From an uncultured Sediminibacterium sp. (GTDB taxonomy: Bacteria > Bacteroidota > Bacteroidia > Chitinophagales > Chitinophagaceae), in the NCBI RefSeq assembly GCF_946481145.1, contig NZ_CAMLMJ010000005.1, positions 123,558 through 187,557 of the forward strand: a DNA stretch of 64,000 bases, in the 5' to 3' direction. A program made the position numbers and the translations under genes. Under the pieces are notes generated by a model. It was given only the letters and a program-made list of their open reading frames with translations, ran no database searches and was not told the DNA's origin. Shown here one piece after another: positions 46,713-56,265 of the stretch (position 1 is its first letter; the number at the start of each line of letters is the position of its first letter).

Positions 46713-47210
46713 ATGGATGTTTTTGATGATGATTTGTTGAATTTTTGGTCGGCTTTAAACGAGGCCGGCGTCCTTTATATTATGATTGGTGGGGTTGCCA
46801 CAAACTTTCGTGGATACCAGCGTACAACAGACGATATTGATGTTTGGATAAAAGACACACATGAAAATCGGGTAAATCTGAGGAAATCTTTAAAAAAGTA
46901 CAGTCAAATAGATTATTTCATGCTTGAAACCCTTCAGATTATTCCTGGATGGACCAACTTTAGCCTTAATAATGGGTTTCGGCTGGATTTAATGATTGAT
47001 GTTAAAGGGTTGGAAGGTTTTGGGTTTGATGAATAATGTCTTAAAATGGCCTCTATTGCTGAAATTAATGGCGTAAAAATCCCTTTTTTGCATATAAATC
47101 ACCTTATTGAATCTAAAAGAGCAGCTAACAGACCGAAGGACTAGGTTGATCTGATTTACCTTGAAAAAATCAAAAATTTAGTAGAAAACAGGCCTGATAA
47201 GCAGGACTGA
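46713..47210 (+). pseudogene. Nucleotidyltransferase (DUF6036-like), two in-frame stops
   Basis: A frame of 166 codons reads as one nucleotidyltransferase: YIMIGGVATNFRGYQRTTDDIDVWI has the GG...DxD active-site pattern. The frame is broken by TAA at 47034-47036 and TAG at 47142-47144, both without a shift. Clear family-like residues continue after each, including CLKMASIAEINGVKIPF, HLIESKRAANRPKD and LIYLEKIKNL before the final TGA at 47208. The second stop replaces an expected Gln or Leu codon in the KD-x-VDL block. Other genes here use TAA and TAG as normal stops, so recoding is unlikely; decay by point mutation is the simplest reading. The first 107 codons could still give a short protein. 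Confidence 0.8.
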
Positions 47211-47262
47211 TTTTTTTCTGTGTTTTCCGTACTTTCCTCACCATTTTCACCCCCTTTACCCC

Positions 47263-47270
47263 TATCTTTG
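47263..47270 (+). promoter_or_regulatory. Candidate -7 box of the atp operon
   Basis: TATCTTTG fits TAnnTTTG and ends 20 bp before the atpB ATG. Only TTTC is found near the -33 position. Confidence 0.5.
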
Positions 47271-47290
47271 CCGCAAATTTCGAGACAGGT

Positions 47291-48412
47291 ATGGCCCGCA
47301 TGAGTGTAAAATCTTTACTGGTAGCGACTTTCAGCCTTTTTACAGTGCTGTTTTCTACTGTATCCTATGCCAATGATACACCACAGCACGGAACCGAGGC
47401 TGTGGAAGGTCATGGTGAAAAGGATTTTGATGTTACTAAAACCATCCTCGAACACATAAAAGATGACCATAGCTGGCATTTATGGGGGCATACAACCCTT
47501 CCGCTGCCGGTAATTCTCTATTCTGATAAAGGACTGGAGGTTTTCTCTTCTGCAAAACTGATGGATGAACACCATGAGCCTGCTGTTTATCAAGGAAACT
47601 ATACTTATAAAACCATCGAAGGGAAAATTAAAGTGGTAAATGCCGATGGTACGGTTGATGAAACACTTTCTGCAAAAGTTTGGGATTTCTCTATCACCAA
47701 AAACGTAGCGGCTTTATTTGTTTCTATTACAATTCTTTTACTGGTATTCCTGACTGTTGGTGGTGCTTACCGTAAAAGAGGCGTGAAATCTGCACCGAAA
47801 GGATTGCAATCTTTTATGGAACCTGTGGTACTTTTTGTTCGTGATGAAGTGGCAAAACCAAATATTGGTCATAAGTACGCTAAGTACATGCCGTTTCTGC
47901 TGACCATTTTCTTCCTGATTCTTATCAATAACTTTTTGGGTCTTGTGCCGTTTTTCCCGGGTGGGGCTAACGTTAGTGGTAATATCGCATTCACCATGAC
48001 ATTGGCGGTGTTTGTGTTTATTGTGGTTAATATAAACGGTAACAAAAGTTATTGGGAGCATATTTTCTGGATGCCTGGCATGCACTGGAGCATGAAGGCC
48101 TTCCTTGCGCCTATTGAATTAATTGGTGTATTTACCAAGCCCATTTCATTGATGATCCGATTATTTGCGAACATCACAGCGGGTCACATTCTTGTATTAA
48201 GCTTAATCTGTCTGATCTTTATATTTAAAACTGTTGTTGCATCTGCTATTGCTGTACCTTTTGCGGTGTTCATCGGGTTGATTGAATTGCTTGTGGCATT
48301 CCTGCAGGCATACATTTTTACCATGTTGAGTGCTATGTATATTGGAATGGCTACAGAAGAGCACCATCATCATGGAGATCATGAGCCACATTATAATGTT
48401 GATGTGGATTAA
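47291..48412 (+). CDS. atpB: F0F1 ATP synthase subunit a
   Basis: A 373-residue membrane subunit that forms the two proton half-channels beside the c-ring. The first ~27 residues look like a signal peptide, followed by a long His-rich periplasmic domain (~30-140) not found in E. coli but usual in Bacteroidota. The conserved membrane core begins near 200 and holds the essential Arg in KPISLMIRLFANITAGHI and the terminal helix with VAFLQAYIFTMLSAMYIGMA. The C-terminus is His-rich. It is the first gene of an atpBEFHA operon with a TATCTTTG box 20 bp upstream. Confidence 0.96.
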   Translation: MARMSVKSLLVATFSLFTVLFSTVSYANDTPQHGTEAVEGHGEKDFDVTKTILEHIKDDHSWHLWGHTTLPLPVILYSDKGLEVFSSAKLMDEHHEPAVYQGNYTYKTIEGKIKVVNADGTVDETLSAKVWDFSITKNVAALFVSITILLLVFLTVGGAYRKRGVKSAPKGLQSFMEPVVLFVRDEVAKPNIGHKYAKYMPFLLTIFFLILINNFLGLVPFFPGGANVSGNIAFTMTLAVFVFIVVNINGNKSYWEHIFWMPGMHWSMKAFLAPIELIGVFTKPISLMIRLFANITAGHILVLSLICLIFIFKTVVASAIAVPFAVFIGLIELLVAFLQAYIFTMLSAMYIGMATEEHHHHGDHEPHYNVDVD

Positions 48413-48434
48413 ACAGGATAATTTTTTTTAATAA

Positions 48435-48665
<231 letters not shown>

Positions 48666-48678
48666 TCCGTTCAACTTT

Positions 48679-48718
48679 TTATACGGACCCCAGGCAAAGG
48701 GCGGAAGGGTCCGTATAA
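48679..48718 (+). terminator. Hairpin between atpE and atpF
   Basis: A 12-bp perfect stem (TTATACGGACCC and complement) with a 16-nt loop and A/T ends, 13 bp after the atpE stop. Inside an operon it is more likely a partial terminator or an RNA-protecting structure that raises atpE relative to downstream genes than a full stop. Confidence 0.65.
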
Positions 48719-48757
48719 TTTTCAGAAGAAATTTCAAACGCAGATATAAACATCGTT

Positions 48758-49267
48758 ATGTTATTAGAAATAAACCCACTGGTATTACCTGATATCGGAC
48801 TCCTGTTCTGGAATACCGTTGCATTTCTTGTATTACTGTTCATCCTGGGCAAATTTGCCTGGAAGCCAATGCTGAAAGCGATTCACGATCGTGAGCAGGG
48901 TATTGAAGATGCACTGAGCAAAGCCGATAAAATGAAGGCAGATATTGCTGCCATGCAAAGTGAAAATGAAGCATTACTGGCAAAAGCCCGTGAAGAAAGA
49001 GCTCAGATGATTAAAGAAGCAAAAGAAACCGCTGATAAAATGGTTGCTGATGCTAAAGACAAAGCCAAGAACGAATACGACAGGATTGTGGCAGACGCAC
49101 AAGTTGCTATCAACCAGCAAAAGAATGCAGCACTTACCGATGTTAAAAACCAGGTTGGCTCACTGGTTGTAGAAGTTGCTGAAAAAGTATTACGCAAAGA
49201 GTTGGCTAATAAAGCAGAACAAGAAAACTATATTAAGCAACTGGCAGAAGGAGTGAAGCTGAATTAA
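48758..49267 (+). CDS. atpF: F0F1 ATP synthase subunit b
   Basis: A 169-residue stator subunit. The N-terminal membrane helix (LLFWNTVAFLVLLFILGKFAWKPM, residues ~15-38) is followed by a long charged coiled coil (ALSKADKMKADIAAMQSENE...). It links the a-subunit to F1 through the delta subunit. Only one b-type gene is present, so the stalk is a homodimer. The gene is 92 bp after atpE, with a hairpin between, and 106 bp before atpH with an inverted array between. Confidence 0.95.
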   Translation: MLLEINPLVLPDIGLLFWNTVAFLVLLFILGKFAWKPMLKAIHDREQGIEDALSKADKMKADIAAMQSENEALLAKAREERAQMIKEAKETADKMVADAKDKAKNEYDRIVADAQVAINQQKNAALTDVKNQVGSLVVEVAEKVLRKELANKAEQENYIKQLAEGVKLN

Positions 49268-49270
49268 TTT

Positions 49271-49368
49271 GGAGATGAGTGAATTTGGAAATTTGGAAAT
49301 GAAAATATCCATATTTCCGGGCTTCACATTCATTTTCAAATTTCCAAATTTCCAAATTTTCAAATTAT
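49271..49368. repeat. Inverted octamer array (ATTTGGAA family) inside the atp operon
   Basis: ATTTGGAA words on the left (from about 49283) and complementary TTTCCAAA words on the right (49337-49368), on an 8-bp step with some slips. It occupies the spacer between atpF and atpH within the operon, so it does not act as a simple terminator, or termination is partial. Confidence 0.75.
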
Positions 49369-49373
49369 AATAA

Positions 49374-49937
49374 ATGCAGAATCCACGTTTAGCAGGAAGG
49401 TACGCGAAGAGTCTGGTTGACCTGGCTACTGAGAAAGGTCAGCTGGAAGCAGTATATGCTGACATGAAATACCTGCAGGCTGTTTGTAAAAGCAGCAGAG
49501 ATTTTGTAAACCTGTTGAAAAGCCCGGTAATAAAAGCTGATCAGAAAAACAGCATCATTACTGCGGTTACCAACGGTAAAGTCGGAGAACTTACTGCGGC
49601 ATTTAATAACCTGCTGGTTAAAAAAGGCCGTGAAAGTGACCTTCCTGAAATTGCTGAAGCTTTTATCGATCAATACAATGCAATAAAAGGTATTCATAAA
49701 GTATTGCTTACAACAGCAGTGCCAGTAAGTGAAGACCTGAAGCGTTCAATTGAACAGAAAGTAAAGGCAGAGAAAAACTTTGCCAATATTGAACTTGAAA
49801 CCAGAACCGACGAAAGTCTTATCGGTGGTTTTGTACTTGAATTCAATAATAACCTGGTTGATGCAAGTATCTTGCGCGACCTGAAAGATATTAAAAAGCA
49901 GTTCCTGCAGAATTTATACGTTCAGCAGTTACGATAA
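49374..49937 (+). CDS. atpH: F0F1 ATP synthase subunit delta
   Basis: A 187-residue subunit that ties the b-stalk to the top of F1. The N-terminal helical domain starts NPRLAGRYAKSLVDLATEKG, and the conserved C-terminal block is FANIELETRTDESLIGGFVLEFNNNLVDASILRDL, with the family GG motif. Length is normal. It lies between atpF and atpA in the operon. The start ATG is 6 bp after the end of the repeat array. Confidence 0.95.
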   Translation: MQNPRLAGRYAKSLVDLATEKGQLEAVYADMKYLQAVCKSSRDFVNLLKSPVIKADQKNSIITAVTNGKVGELTAAFNNLLVKKGRESDLPEIAEAFIDQYNAIKGIHKVLLTTAVPVSEDLKRSIEQKVKAEKNFANIELETRTDESLIGGFVLEFNNNLVDASILRDLKDIKKQFLQNLYVQQLR

Positions 49938-49972
49938 TAACAATCACAAATCATCAATAAACAGAATACATC

Positions 49973-51550
49973 ATGGTGGACATTAAACCCGATGAAATAT
50001 CAGCGATACTGAGACAGCAACTCAGCAATTTCAATGTATCGGCCGATTTGGAAGAAGTGGGTACCGTATTACAGGTAGGTGACGGTATCGCCCGTGTATA
50101 TGGCCTGAATGGCGTACGCAGTGGTGAACTGGTAGAGTTTGAAAGTGGCGTAAAAGCAATTGCCCTTAACCTGGAAGAAGATAATGTGGGTGTGGTACTC
50201 ATGGGCGAAAGCGGCGATATTAAAGAAGGTGCCAAAGTAAAAAGAACCGGTAAAATTGCCTCTATCAAAGTGGGTGAAGGCGTTGTTGGCCGCGTAATCA
50301 ATACTTTGGGAGAACCCATCGATGGTAAAGGCCCAATAACTGGCAACCTCTACGAAATGCCACTGGAGCGTAAAGCACCTGGTGTTATCTATCGCGAGCC
50401 CGTAAAAGAACCATTACAAACAGGTATCAAAGCAATCGATGCGATGATCCCGGTTGGTCGCGGTCAGCGTGAGTTGGTAATCGGTGACCGTCAGACTGGT
50501 AAAACAGCTATCTGTATCGATACCATCATCAACCAGAAAGAATTTTACGATGCAGGAAAGCCTGTATACTGTATATATGTTGCCATCGGACAAAAAGCTT
50601 CTACCGTTGCAGGTGTAATGAAGACTTTGGCTGATAACGGTGCAATGGCTTATACTACCATCGTATCGGCATCTGCATCTGATCCTGCTCCACAGCAGTT
50701 CTATGCTCCATTTGCCGGCGCTGCTATCGGTGAGTTCTTCCGCGATACCGGTCGTCCTGCTTTGATTATTTATGATGATCTGTCAAAACAAGCTGTGGCA
50801 TACCGTGAGGTATCACTGTTGTTGAGAAGACCTCCTGGACGTGAAGCATATCCTGGTGACGTATTCTACCTGCATAGCCGTTTGTTAGAGCGTGCTGCAA
50901 AAGTTATTGCCAATGATGATGTTGCTAAGAACATGAACGACTTGCCAGACTCTATCAAACACCTGGTTAAAGGTGGTGGTTCTCTGACAGCCTTACCAAT
51001 CATTGAAACACAGGCGGGTGACGTATCAGCTTATATCCCAACAAACGTAATTTCTATTACCGACGGACAGATATTCCTGGAGGGTAACCTGTTTAACGCG
51101 GGTATTCGTCCTGCGATTAACGTGGGTATCTCTGTAAGCCGTGTGGGTGGTAATGCTCAGATTAAATCGATGAAAAAAGTATCTGGTACACTGAAACTTG
51201 ACCAGGCACTATATCGTGAGATGGAAGCCTTCTCAAAATTTGGTGGTGACCTTGATGCTGCTACTAAAATGGTACTTGATAAAGGTGCCCGTAACGTAGA
51301 AATCCTGAAACAAGCGCAGTACACTCCGTTCAGCGTAGAAAAACAGGTAGCAATCATTTACCTCGGTACACAAGGTTTGTTACGTGAAGTAGCCGTGAAG
51401 AAAGTAAAAGAGTTTGAAGCACATTTCCTGATGGAAATGGAGAACAAACTTCCTGATGTACTGGCTGAATTCAAGAAAGGTAACCTGCCTGAAGATGGCA
51501 TCAACAAGATGACTGAACTGGCGAAAGGTTTGATGGCTCAGTATAAATAG
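49973..51550 (+). CDS. atpA: F0F1 ATP synthase subunit alpha
   Basis: A 525-residue non-catalytic subunit of the F1 hexamer. The P-loop is [10 protein letters not shown] (residues ~170-179), with further hallmarks [44 protein letters not shown] (where the arginine finger lies nearby) and the C-terminal helix domain. It is followed by a strong intrinsic terminator and then a TonB receptor; the gamma gene, which usually follows atpA, is not here. Confidence 0.98.
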   Translation: MVDIKPDEISAILRQQLSNFNVSADLEEVGTVLQVGDGIARVYGLNGVRSGELVEFESGVKAIALNLEEDNVGVVLMGESGDIKEGAKVKRTGKIASIKVGEGVVGRVINTLGEPIDGKGPITGNLYEMPLERKAPGVIYREPVKEPLQTGIKAIDAMIPVGRGQRELVIGDRQTGKTAICIDTIINQKEFYDAGKPVYCIYVAIGQKASTVAGVMKTLADNGAMAYTTIVSASASDPAPQQFYAPFAGAAIGEFFRDTGRPALIIYDDLSKQAVAYREVSLLLRRPPGREAYPGDVFYLHSRLLERAAKVIANDDVAKNMNDLPDSIKHLVKGGGSLTALPIIETQAGDVSAYIPTNVISITDGQIFLEGNLFNAGIRPAINVGISVSRVGGNAQIKSMKKVSGTLKLDQALYREMEAFSKFGGDLDAATKMVLDKGARNVEILKQAQYTPFSVEKQVAIIYLGTQGLLREVAVKKVKEFEAHFLMEMENKLPDVLAEFKKGNLPEDGINKMTELAKGLMAQYK

Positions 51551-51571
51551 TTTCTCATAATATTTGGATTC

Positions 51572-51600
51572 AAAGCCCCGGAATTTCCCGGGGCTTTTTC
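51572..51600 (+). terminator. Terminator of the atp operon
   Basis: AAAGCCCCGG (51572-51581) and CCGGGGCTTT (51588-51597), 6-nt loop, followed by T-rich sequence. A classical intrinsic terminator 21 bp after the atpA stop. Confidence 0.93.
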
Positions 51601-51714
51601 ATTTTATTGATAATCAATATTTTATATAACATAAACGTATAGCAAAATAGTTTTTAAAATAATTTGGTTTATAAAATAAACTATTCTATGTTTGCTCTAT
51701 CAAAACAACGAGCA

Positions 51715-53919
51715 ATGAAAAAATGGATGGTAGCCTTACTGAGTATCTTACCCTTTCTCGTACAGGCGCAGGTAAAAATTACCGGTTCAGTTAAAGACCA
51801 AAAAGGGCGTATCCTGGCAGGAGCCAATATTGTGGTAAAAGGATCTTATGACGGTGGCCTGTCGGATTCTACCGGCCATTTTTCTTTCAAAACTTATGAG
51901 AAAGGAAAACAGGTTATCGTAGCTACTAATATGGGCAACAAAACAGGTGAACAGGAAGTAACGATTGATACTGCAACCATCAGTATCGATTTTATCCTGA
52001 AAGAAGAAATCAGTGAATTAAAAGCAGTAACCGTTACTGCCGGAAGTTTTGAAGCAGGCGATAAGAAAAAAGCGGCAACCGTATTAAGTTCATTAGATGT
52101 ATATACAACCGGTGGTGCCAATGCAGATATTACTGCGGTAGTAAAAACATTACCAGGGGCACAACAGGTAGGTGAGCAGGAAGGCTTATTTGTGCGTGGT
52201 GGTGCAGGTTATGAAGCCAAACAGTTTATCGACGGAACATTGGTAAACAATCCTTTTATGGCCAGTGTTCCTGATATCGCTTCTCGTGGCCGTTTTGCAC
52301 CAGCTTTATTTAAAGGAACCATTTTCAGCACAGGGGGTTATTCTGCTTTGTATGGACAGGCACTTTCTTCTGCTTTGATTATGGAGAGTATTGATATACC
52401 TGATCGTTCTGAGGTAAGTGCATCTATATCTGCACTGTTTTGGGGAGCAGGTCTGCAAAAAGTAGCTAAAGATAAAAAATCATCATGGGGTGGTAACTAT
52501 GGTTATACCAACCTTAGCGCATATTTCGGCATCGTAAATCAAAAGCCAGAATATTTTCGCATGCCCCAGTTTCATACCGCTGATCTCAATTTCAGGGCTA
52601 AAACAAAAACTGGTGGTATGATTAAATACTACAGCACATTTGGTGCAAGTGACCTGGGTTTACGTAGATCTAATATTGATGATCCAGCATTAAAAAATGC
52701 TTTTGGATTAAATAATACTAACTGGTACCATAACCTGAGCTGGAGAGATAACCTGGGTAATGGCTGGAAAATGAATTTGGGATTGGGTTATAGTATTGAT
52801 GTAAACAAAATTGATCAGCAAATACAAAACCAACAGAACCAGCACGTAACTACTGGACAGTCATGGATCGATAATAGCAATTTCAATATCAATACACGTT
52901 CAGACCTCACTCAATTCAAAGCTGTATTTGATAAAAGATTGAGCGGTATCAGTGTAATTCGTATGGGTGGTGAGTATATGTATTTCTACAACAGAAGTAC
53001 CTACAATAATAATAAAGCCTTGTTACCCGATCATTTCAAAGCTTTGTTTTCCGAAGCAGACCTATATATCACCAATGACCTTGCCGCAAAAGTCGGTGCA
53101 CGTTTCGAACATTCTTCGCTGATCAATAAAGCAAATATTGCTCCACGTCTATCGCTGGCATACAAAACAGGAAAAGGTGCACAAATGAGTATAGCTTATG
53201 GTGAGTTTTACCAAAAACCAGAAAACACCTATCTCTATAATACGACCAATTTCGGTTATTCAAAAGCTACCCATTTTATAGCGAACTATATTAAGAACAC
53301 CACTTTACAGACTTTCCGCATAGAAGCATTTTATAAAAAATATGATGGCCTTGTTAAAACCTATCCATCATTTAACAACGCAGGAGCAGGAGATGCAAAA
53401 GGAATTGAATTATTCTGGAGAGATAAAAAAACTTTCAAGGGATTGGATTACTGGGTTAGCTACTCATACCTGGATACTAAAAGAGATTTCCTGAATTACC
53501 CGAAAGAATTACAACCAACTTTCGCAGCAAATCACACTGCTTCCTTTGTAATGAAACGTTTTATCAGTAAAATTAATACCGGATTCAATTTTACCTACTC
53601 GTATGCTACAGGCCGCCCTTATTACAATCTTCAGCAAAATGGTACCCAGTATGTAATTGCTGATCAAGGTAAAACCATCGATTACCATAACCTTGGATTC
53701 AGTTTTAATTACCTCACTTCTTTAGGAAAAGCTTATGCAGTAATTGTTGGGTCTGTAACAAATGTATTAAACAGTAAACAAGTATTTGGCTATAACTATT
53801 CTTATAATGGTGCCAGAAAAGAAGCAGTAACACCACCCGCCCCACAATTCTTTTTCATAGGTGTGTTCCTGAGCTGGGGTGTGGATAGGAGGCAGGATGC
53901 TATTAATAATAACTTATAG
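51715..53919 (+). CDS. TonB-dependent receptor with carboxypeptidase-like domain
   Basis: A 734-residue outer-membrane receptor. The ATG at 51715 gives a standard signal peptide (MKKWMVALLSILPFLVQAQ); upstream in-frame starts at 51664 and 51688 only add residues ahead of it. The carboxypeptidase-regulatory-like domain (~22-105) precedes a plug (~115-235; TAVVKTLPGAQQVGEQEGLFVRGGAG is split around residue 135) and a barrel that ends in FLSWGVDRRQDAINNNL rather than a terminal Phe. The plug lacks the usual LYG repeat but has GYSALYGQALSS. The ligand is unknown. No SusD partner follows. Confidence 0.88.
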   Translation: MKKWMVALLSILPFLVQAQVKITGSVKDQKGRILAGANIVVKGSYDGGLSDSTGHFSFKTYEKGKQVIVATNMGNKTGEQEVTIDTATISIDFILKEEISELKAVTVTAGSFEAGDKKKAATVLSSLDVYTTGGANADITAVVKTLPGAQQVGEQEGLFVRGGAGYEAKQFIDGTLVNNPFMASVPDIASRGRFAPALFKGTIFSTGGYSALYGQALSSALIMESIDIPDRSEVSASISALFWGAGLQKVAKDKKSSWGGNYGYTNLSAYFGIVNQKPEYFRMPQFHTADLNFRAKTKTGGMIKYYSTFGASDLGLRRSNIDDPALKNAFGLNNTNWYHNLSWRDNLGNGWKMNLGLGYSIDVNKIDQQIQNQQNQHVTTGQSWIDNSNFNINTRSDLTQFKAVFDKRLSGISVIRMGGEYMYFYNRSTYNNNKALLPDHFKALFSEADLYITNDLAAKVGARFEHSSLINKANIAPRLSLAYKTGKGAQMSIAYGEFYQKPENTYLYNTTNFGYSKATHFIANYIKNTTLQTFRIEAFYKKYDGLVKTYPSFNNAGAGDAKGIELFWRDKKTFKGLDYWVSYSYLDTKRDFLNYPKELQPTFAANHTASFVMKRFISKINTGFNFTYSYATGRPYYNLQQNGTQYVIADQGKTIDYHNLGFSFNYLTSLGKAYAVIVGSVTNVLNSKQVFGYNYSYNGARKEAVTPPAPQFFFIGVFLSWGVDRRQDAINNNL

Positions 53920-53932
53920 TTTTTGGAAGAAA

Positions 53933-53957
53933 TCAAAATTCAAAAATCAAAATTTTC
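53933..53957. repeat. Short heptamer array (TCAAAAT family)
   Basis: TCAAAAT, TCAAAAA, TCAAAAT on a 7-bp step, 4 bp before the ATG of the next gene. It occupies the place where a ribosome-binding site would be, and has a small complementary end (AGAAA/TTTCT). Confidence 0.7.
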
Positions 53958-53960
53958 TAT

Positions 53961-54227
53961 ATGAATAACGAACAACGTGACGAACAACTTTGGCAAATGG
54001 CAAAAGCCAGAGCCGGGTTTAAATGGGGCGTATTCAGCTACATAATTGTGAATGCATTTCTTGTAGCCATCTGGTTTTTAAACCGCGACAAAAACCCATA
54101 TTTCTGGCCAATTTGGCCGCTATTGGGCTGGGGTGTTGGATTAGCGTTCCATTATTTCCAGGCTTACCATGGTAACAAATTTATTAGCGCGGCAAATGAA
54201 TACGAAAAATTGAAGAACAAACAATAA
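53961..54227 (+). CDS. 2TM-domain protein
   Basis: An 88-residue membrane protein with a 2TM domain. Two hydrophobic segments are at about residues 21-41 (GVFSYIIVNAFLVAIWFL) and 49-69 (FWPIWPLLGWGVGLAFHYF), with the conserved F-W-P-I-W pattern and a basic C-terminal tail. In Bacteroidota this domain is found as a short stand-alone protein or fused to histidine kinases and LytTR regulators. No activity is known. The gene is flanked on both sides by TCAAAAT heptamer arrays. Confidence 0.88.
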   Translation: MNNEQRDEQLWQMAKARAGFKWGVFSYIIVNAFLVAIWFLNRDKNPYFWPIWPLLGWGVGLAFHYFQAYHGNKFISAANEYEKLKNKQ

Positions 54228-54267
54228 AATTAAAACTTCAACGACCACGAAATCAAAGAGCAAAAAA

Positions 54268-54302
54268 TCAAAATTCAAAAATCAAAATTCAAAAATCAAT
54301 TT
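54268..54302. repeat. Short heptamer array (TCAAAAT family)
   Basis: TCAAAAT, TCAAAAA, TCAAAAT, TCAAAAA, TCAATTT on an exact 7-bp step, ending one base before the next ATG. It thus forms the whole translation-initiation region of the downstream gene. Confidence 0.8.
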
Positions 54303-54303
54303 T

Positions 54304-54930
54304 ATGAAACAGATTATCGTAATACTATCTATGTTTTTTGCCGGTCAATTACTGGCTCAATCAAAATATGAGTCAGGTATGCAAAAAGGACTGGAACAAT
54401 TAGTAGCTGCAAAATCTGCAGAAGATTTTACTGCAGCTTCAGCTTTTTTTGAAAGAATAGCAGATGCCGAAAAAGATAAATGGCTGCCTTATTATTATGC
54501 CGCCTACGCTAATCATTTAACGGGCTGGATGAATCCTAAAGCAGATAAAGATAAAGTGGCAGAAAAAAGTAAAGATCTCTTGGGTAAAGCAGAAGCGCTG
54601 GAAAAAAATGCAGATACCTATTGCCTTCGCCAGATGATTGCTATACAACAATTAACGGTTGATGGTATGTCGCGTTATCAAACCTATGGTGCTATTGCAG
54701 CACAGGCAATTGAAGATGCAAAAAAAGCAGATGCGAATAATCCAAGAATTTACCTGGTTGAAGCGCAATACATGATCAATGTTCCAGCAGCATTTGGCGG
54801 AGGTAAAGCAGTTGCCAAAAAACTGGTTGAGAAATCGTTGGAATTATATGGTACTTATCAGCCAGCATCTGCTTTCCATCCTACATGGGGAAAAGATCAG
54901 GCTACACAATTGTTAGCTGCCTGTCAGTAA
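54304..54930 (+). CDS. Secreted helical-repeat protein of unknown function
   Basis: A 208-residue protein with a signal peptide (MKQIIVILSMFFAGQLLAQ). The rest is alpha-helical with TPR-like features (EDFTAASAFFERIADAEKDKWLPYYYAAYANHLTG, ANNPRIYLVEAQYMIN) but I do not see a canonical TPR consensus. It resembles Bacteroidota proteins of ~200-210 residues that are encoded alone or beside small membrane proteins. It is probably periplasmic. No function can be given. The gene starts one base after a TCAAAAT array. Confidence 0.82.
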   Translation: MKQIIVILSMFFAGQLLAQSKYESGMQKGLEQLVAAKSAEDFTAASAFFERIADAEKDKWLPYYYAAYANHLTGWMNPKADKDKVAEKSKDLLGKAEALEKNADTYCLRQMIAIQQLTVDGMSRYQTYGAIAAQAIEDAKKADANNPRIYLVEAQYMINVPAAFGGGKAVAKKLVEKSLELYGTYQPASAFHPTWGKDQATQLLAACQ

Positions 54931-54981
54931 CTTAATCTGTCAAGAAAACCAATTAAGCTACAGTTCCGATAACTTTAAGTA

Positions 54982-55644
54982 ATGAACAATCTGTTTACCG
55001 TTTTATTGGTATTACATATTTCAGGTGGTGGTGCAGGTTTAATTACCGGCACCATTGCCGCTTCTGTAAAGAAAGGTTCAAAAACACACAAACTATCCGG
55101 TATCATTTTCTTCTGGGGAATGCTGGTGGCTTCTTTAAGTGCTTTAGTTCTTAGTAACCTTCAAGGACATGAAAACTTATTCCTCTTTGCTGTAGGAGGC
55201 TTTACATTATACATGGTATTATCTGGTTACAGGGTGGTATTGCTTAAAAGAATGTTTAAATCGACCCCGGTCAAAATTCCAACCGCTGATTACCTGATTA
55301 CTATATTTGGTTTTGTATTTGCTATTTTTTTGATCATCCAATCGATAAAAGGAATTATACACGGGAATATGTTCAGTATTGTGCCTGGGGTTTTTGGGCT
55401 GATATGTTTAAGTTATGTAATGCTGGATATCAAACTCATTGTTGGACGTACAACTATCAAGCAAACATGGATGTATAGTCATATAGTTCGGATGATGGGA
55501 GCAATGATCGCATCCTATACCGCTTTTTTAGTAGTAAATGTTCAAATACAACAGCAGTGGATATTATGGATGCTTCCTACAGTTATTGGCAGTAGTTTAA
55601 TCGCTATTTTTATTCGCAAATATGTAGGGGCTTCAAAAAACTAA
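54982..55644 (+). CDS. DUF2306-like membrane protein
   Basis: A 220-residue integral membrane protein with about six to seven hydrophobic segments. The N-terminal pattern VLLVLHISGGGAGLITGTIAA, then KKGSKTHKLSGIIFFWGM, resembles DUF2306-type proteins, which share a His and a Lys-Gly-x-x-x-His motif at the end of the first loop. This is a resemblance by eye only. It starts a run of four closely spaced genes: this one, two paralogous membrane proteins, and a DNA-binding regulator (gaps 5, 7 and -8 bp), so they are probably one transcript. Confidence 0.78.
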   Translation: MNNLFTVLLVLHISGGGAGLITGTIAASVKKGSKTHKLSGIIFFWGMLVASLSALVLSNLQGHENLFLFAVGGFTLYMVLSGYRVVLLKRMFKSTPVKIPTADYLITIFGFVFAIFLIIQSIKGIIHGNMFSIVPGVFGLICLSYVMLDIKLIVGRTTIKQTWMYSHIVRMMGAMIASYTAFLVVNVQIQQQWILWMLPTVIGSSLIAIFIRKYVGASKN

Positions 55645-55649
55645 AACTT

Positions 55650-56258
55650 ATGCAAGAACAAAACCAGGACAATGAACTAGGAAAAGACTTTTCACCAGAA
55701 GAAAGTCTTCGCCTGATCCAGTCTATGATTACCAAAACAAAAGATTCTGTTGCTGTCGACAGTTTCTATTTTCTGTTCTGGGGCTGGCTTGTATTTACCT
55801 GTTGTGTGGTAGAATATGTGCTGATGGTTTGGTTCCAATACCCGCATCATAGTTTTGTTTGGTGGACCATGCCATTCGGGGGCGTAATTTCAGGCATATA
55901 CAGCGCCAGGCAGGCCAGACATAAAAAGTCGATGACTTATATTGAAGAAGCATTAAGCTATTTGTGGATCGCTATCGGGATGGCATTTTTTGTCATGGTT
56001 TTTATAAACGTAATTTCTGATGCCTGGAAAACCGCCTTTACCTATTATATTCTAATGTATGCTTTGGGAACATTTGTTAGTGGCAGGTTAATTCGCTTTA
56101 AACCGCTGGTAATCGGTGGATTAATCAATTTTATTCTTGCTGCAGTATCTATTAAGTTTAATTTTGCCAACCAGCTTTTGATCGGTGCTTTGGCTTTACT
56201 TATCAGTTATATTATTCCCGGTCACTTGTTAAGAATCAGACATAATACCAAAAAGTAA
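55650..56258 (+). CDS. Membrane protein, paralogue of the following gene (a)
   Basis: A 202-residue protein with a soluble N-terminal ~35 residues (ESLRLIQSMITKTKDS) and about five membrane segments; the C-terminus GALALLISYIIPGHLLRIR matches the end of the next protein. The two share the same plan: an acidic N-terminus, the ES-L-LI--MI-K-K motif, a W-G turn before the first helix, and the I-PG-LLR ending. I do not recognise the family with certainty. It lies 5 bp after a DUF2306-like gene and 7 bp before its paralogue, within a unit ending in a winged-helix regulator. Confidence 0.8.
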   Translation: MQEQNQDNELGKDFSPEESLRLIQSMITKTKDSVAVDSFYFLFWGWLVFTCCVVEYVLMVWFQYPHHSFVWWTMPFGGVISGIYSARQARHKKSMTYIEEALSYLWIAIGMAFFVMVFINVISDAWKTAFTYYILMYALGTFVSGRLIRFKPLVIGGLINFILAAVSIKFNFANQLLIGALALLISYIIPGHLLRIRHNTKK

Positions 56259-56265
56259 TACCATC

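Noticed and set aside
46713..47210. Stop-codon recoding in the nucleotidyltransferase
   Set aside because: TAA and TAG serve as ordinary stops for neighbouring genes, so two nonsense mutations are simpler.
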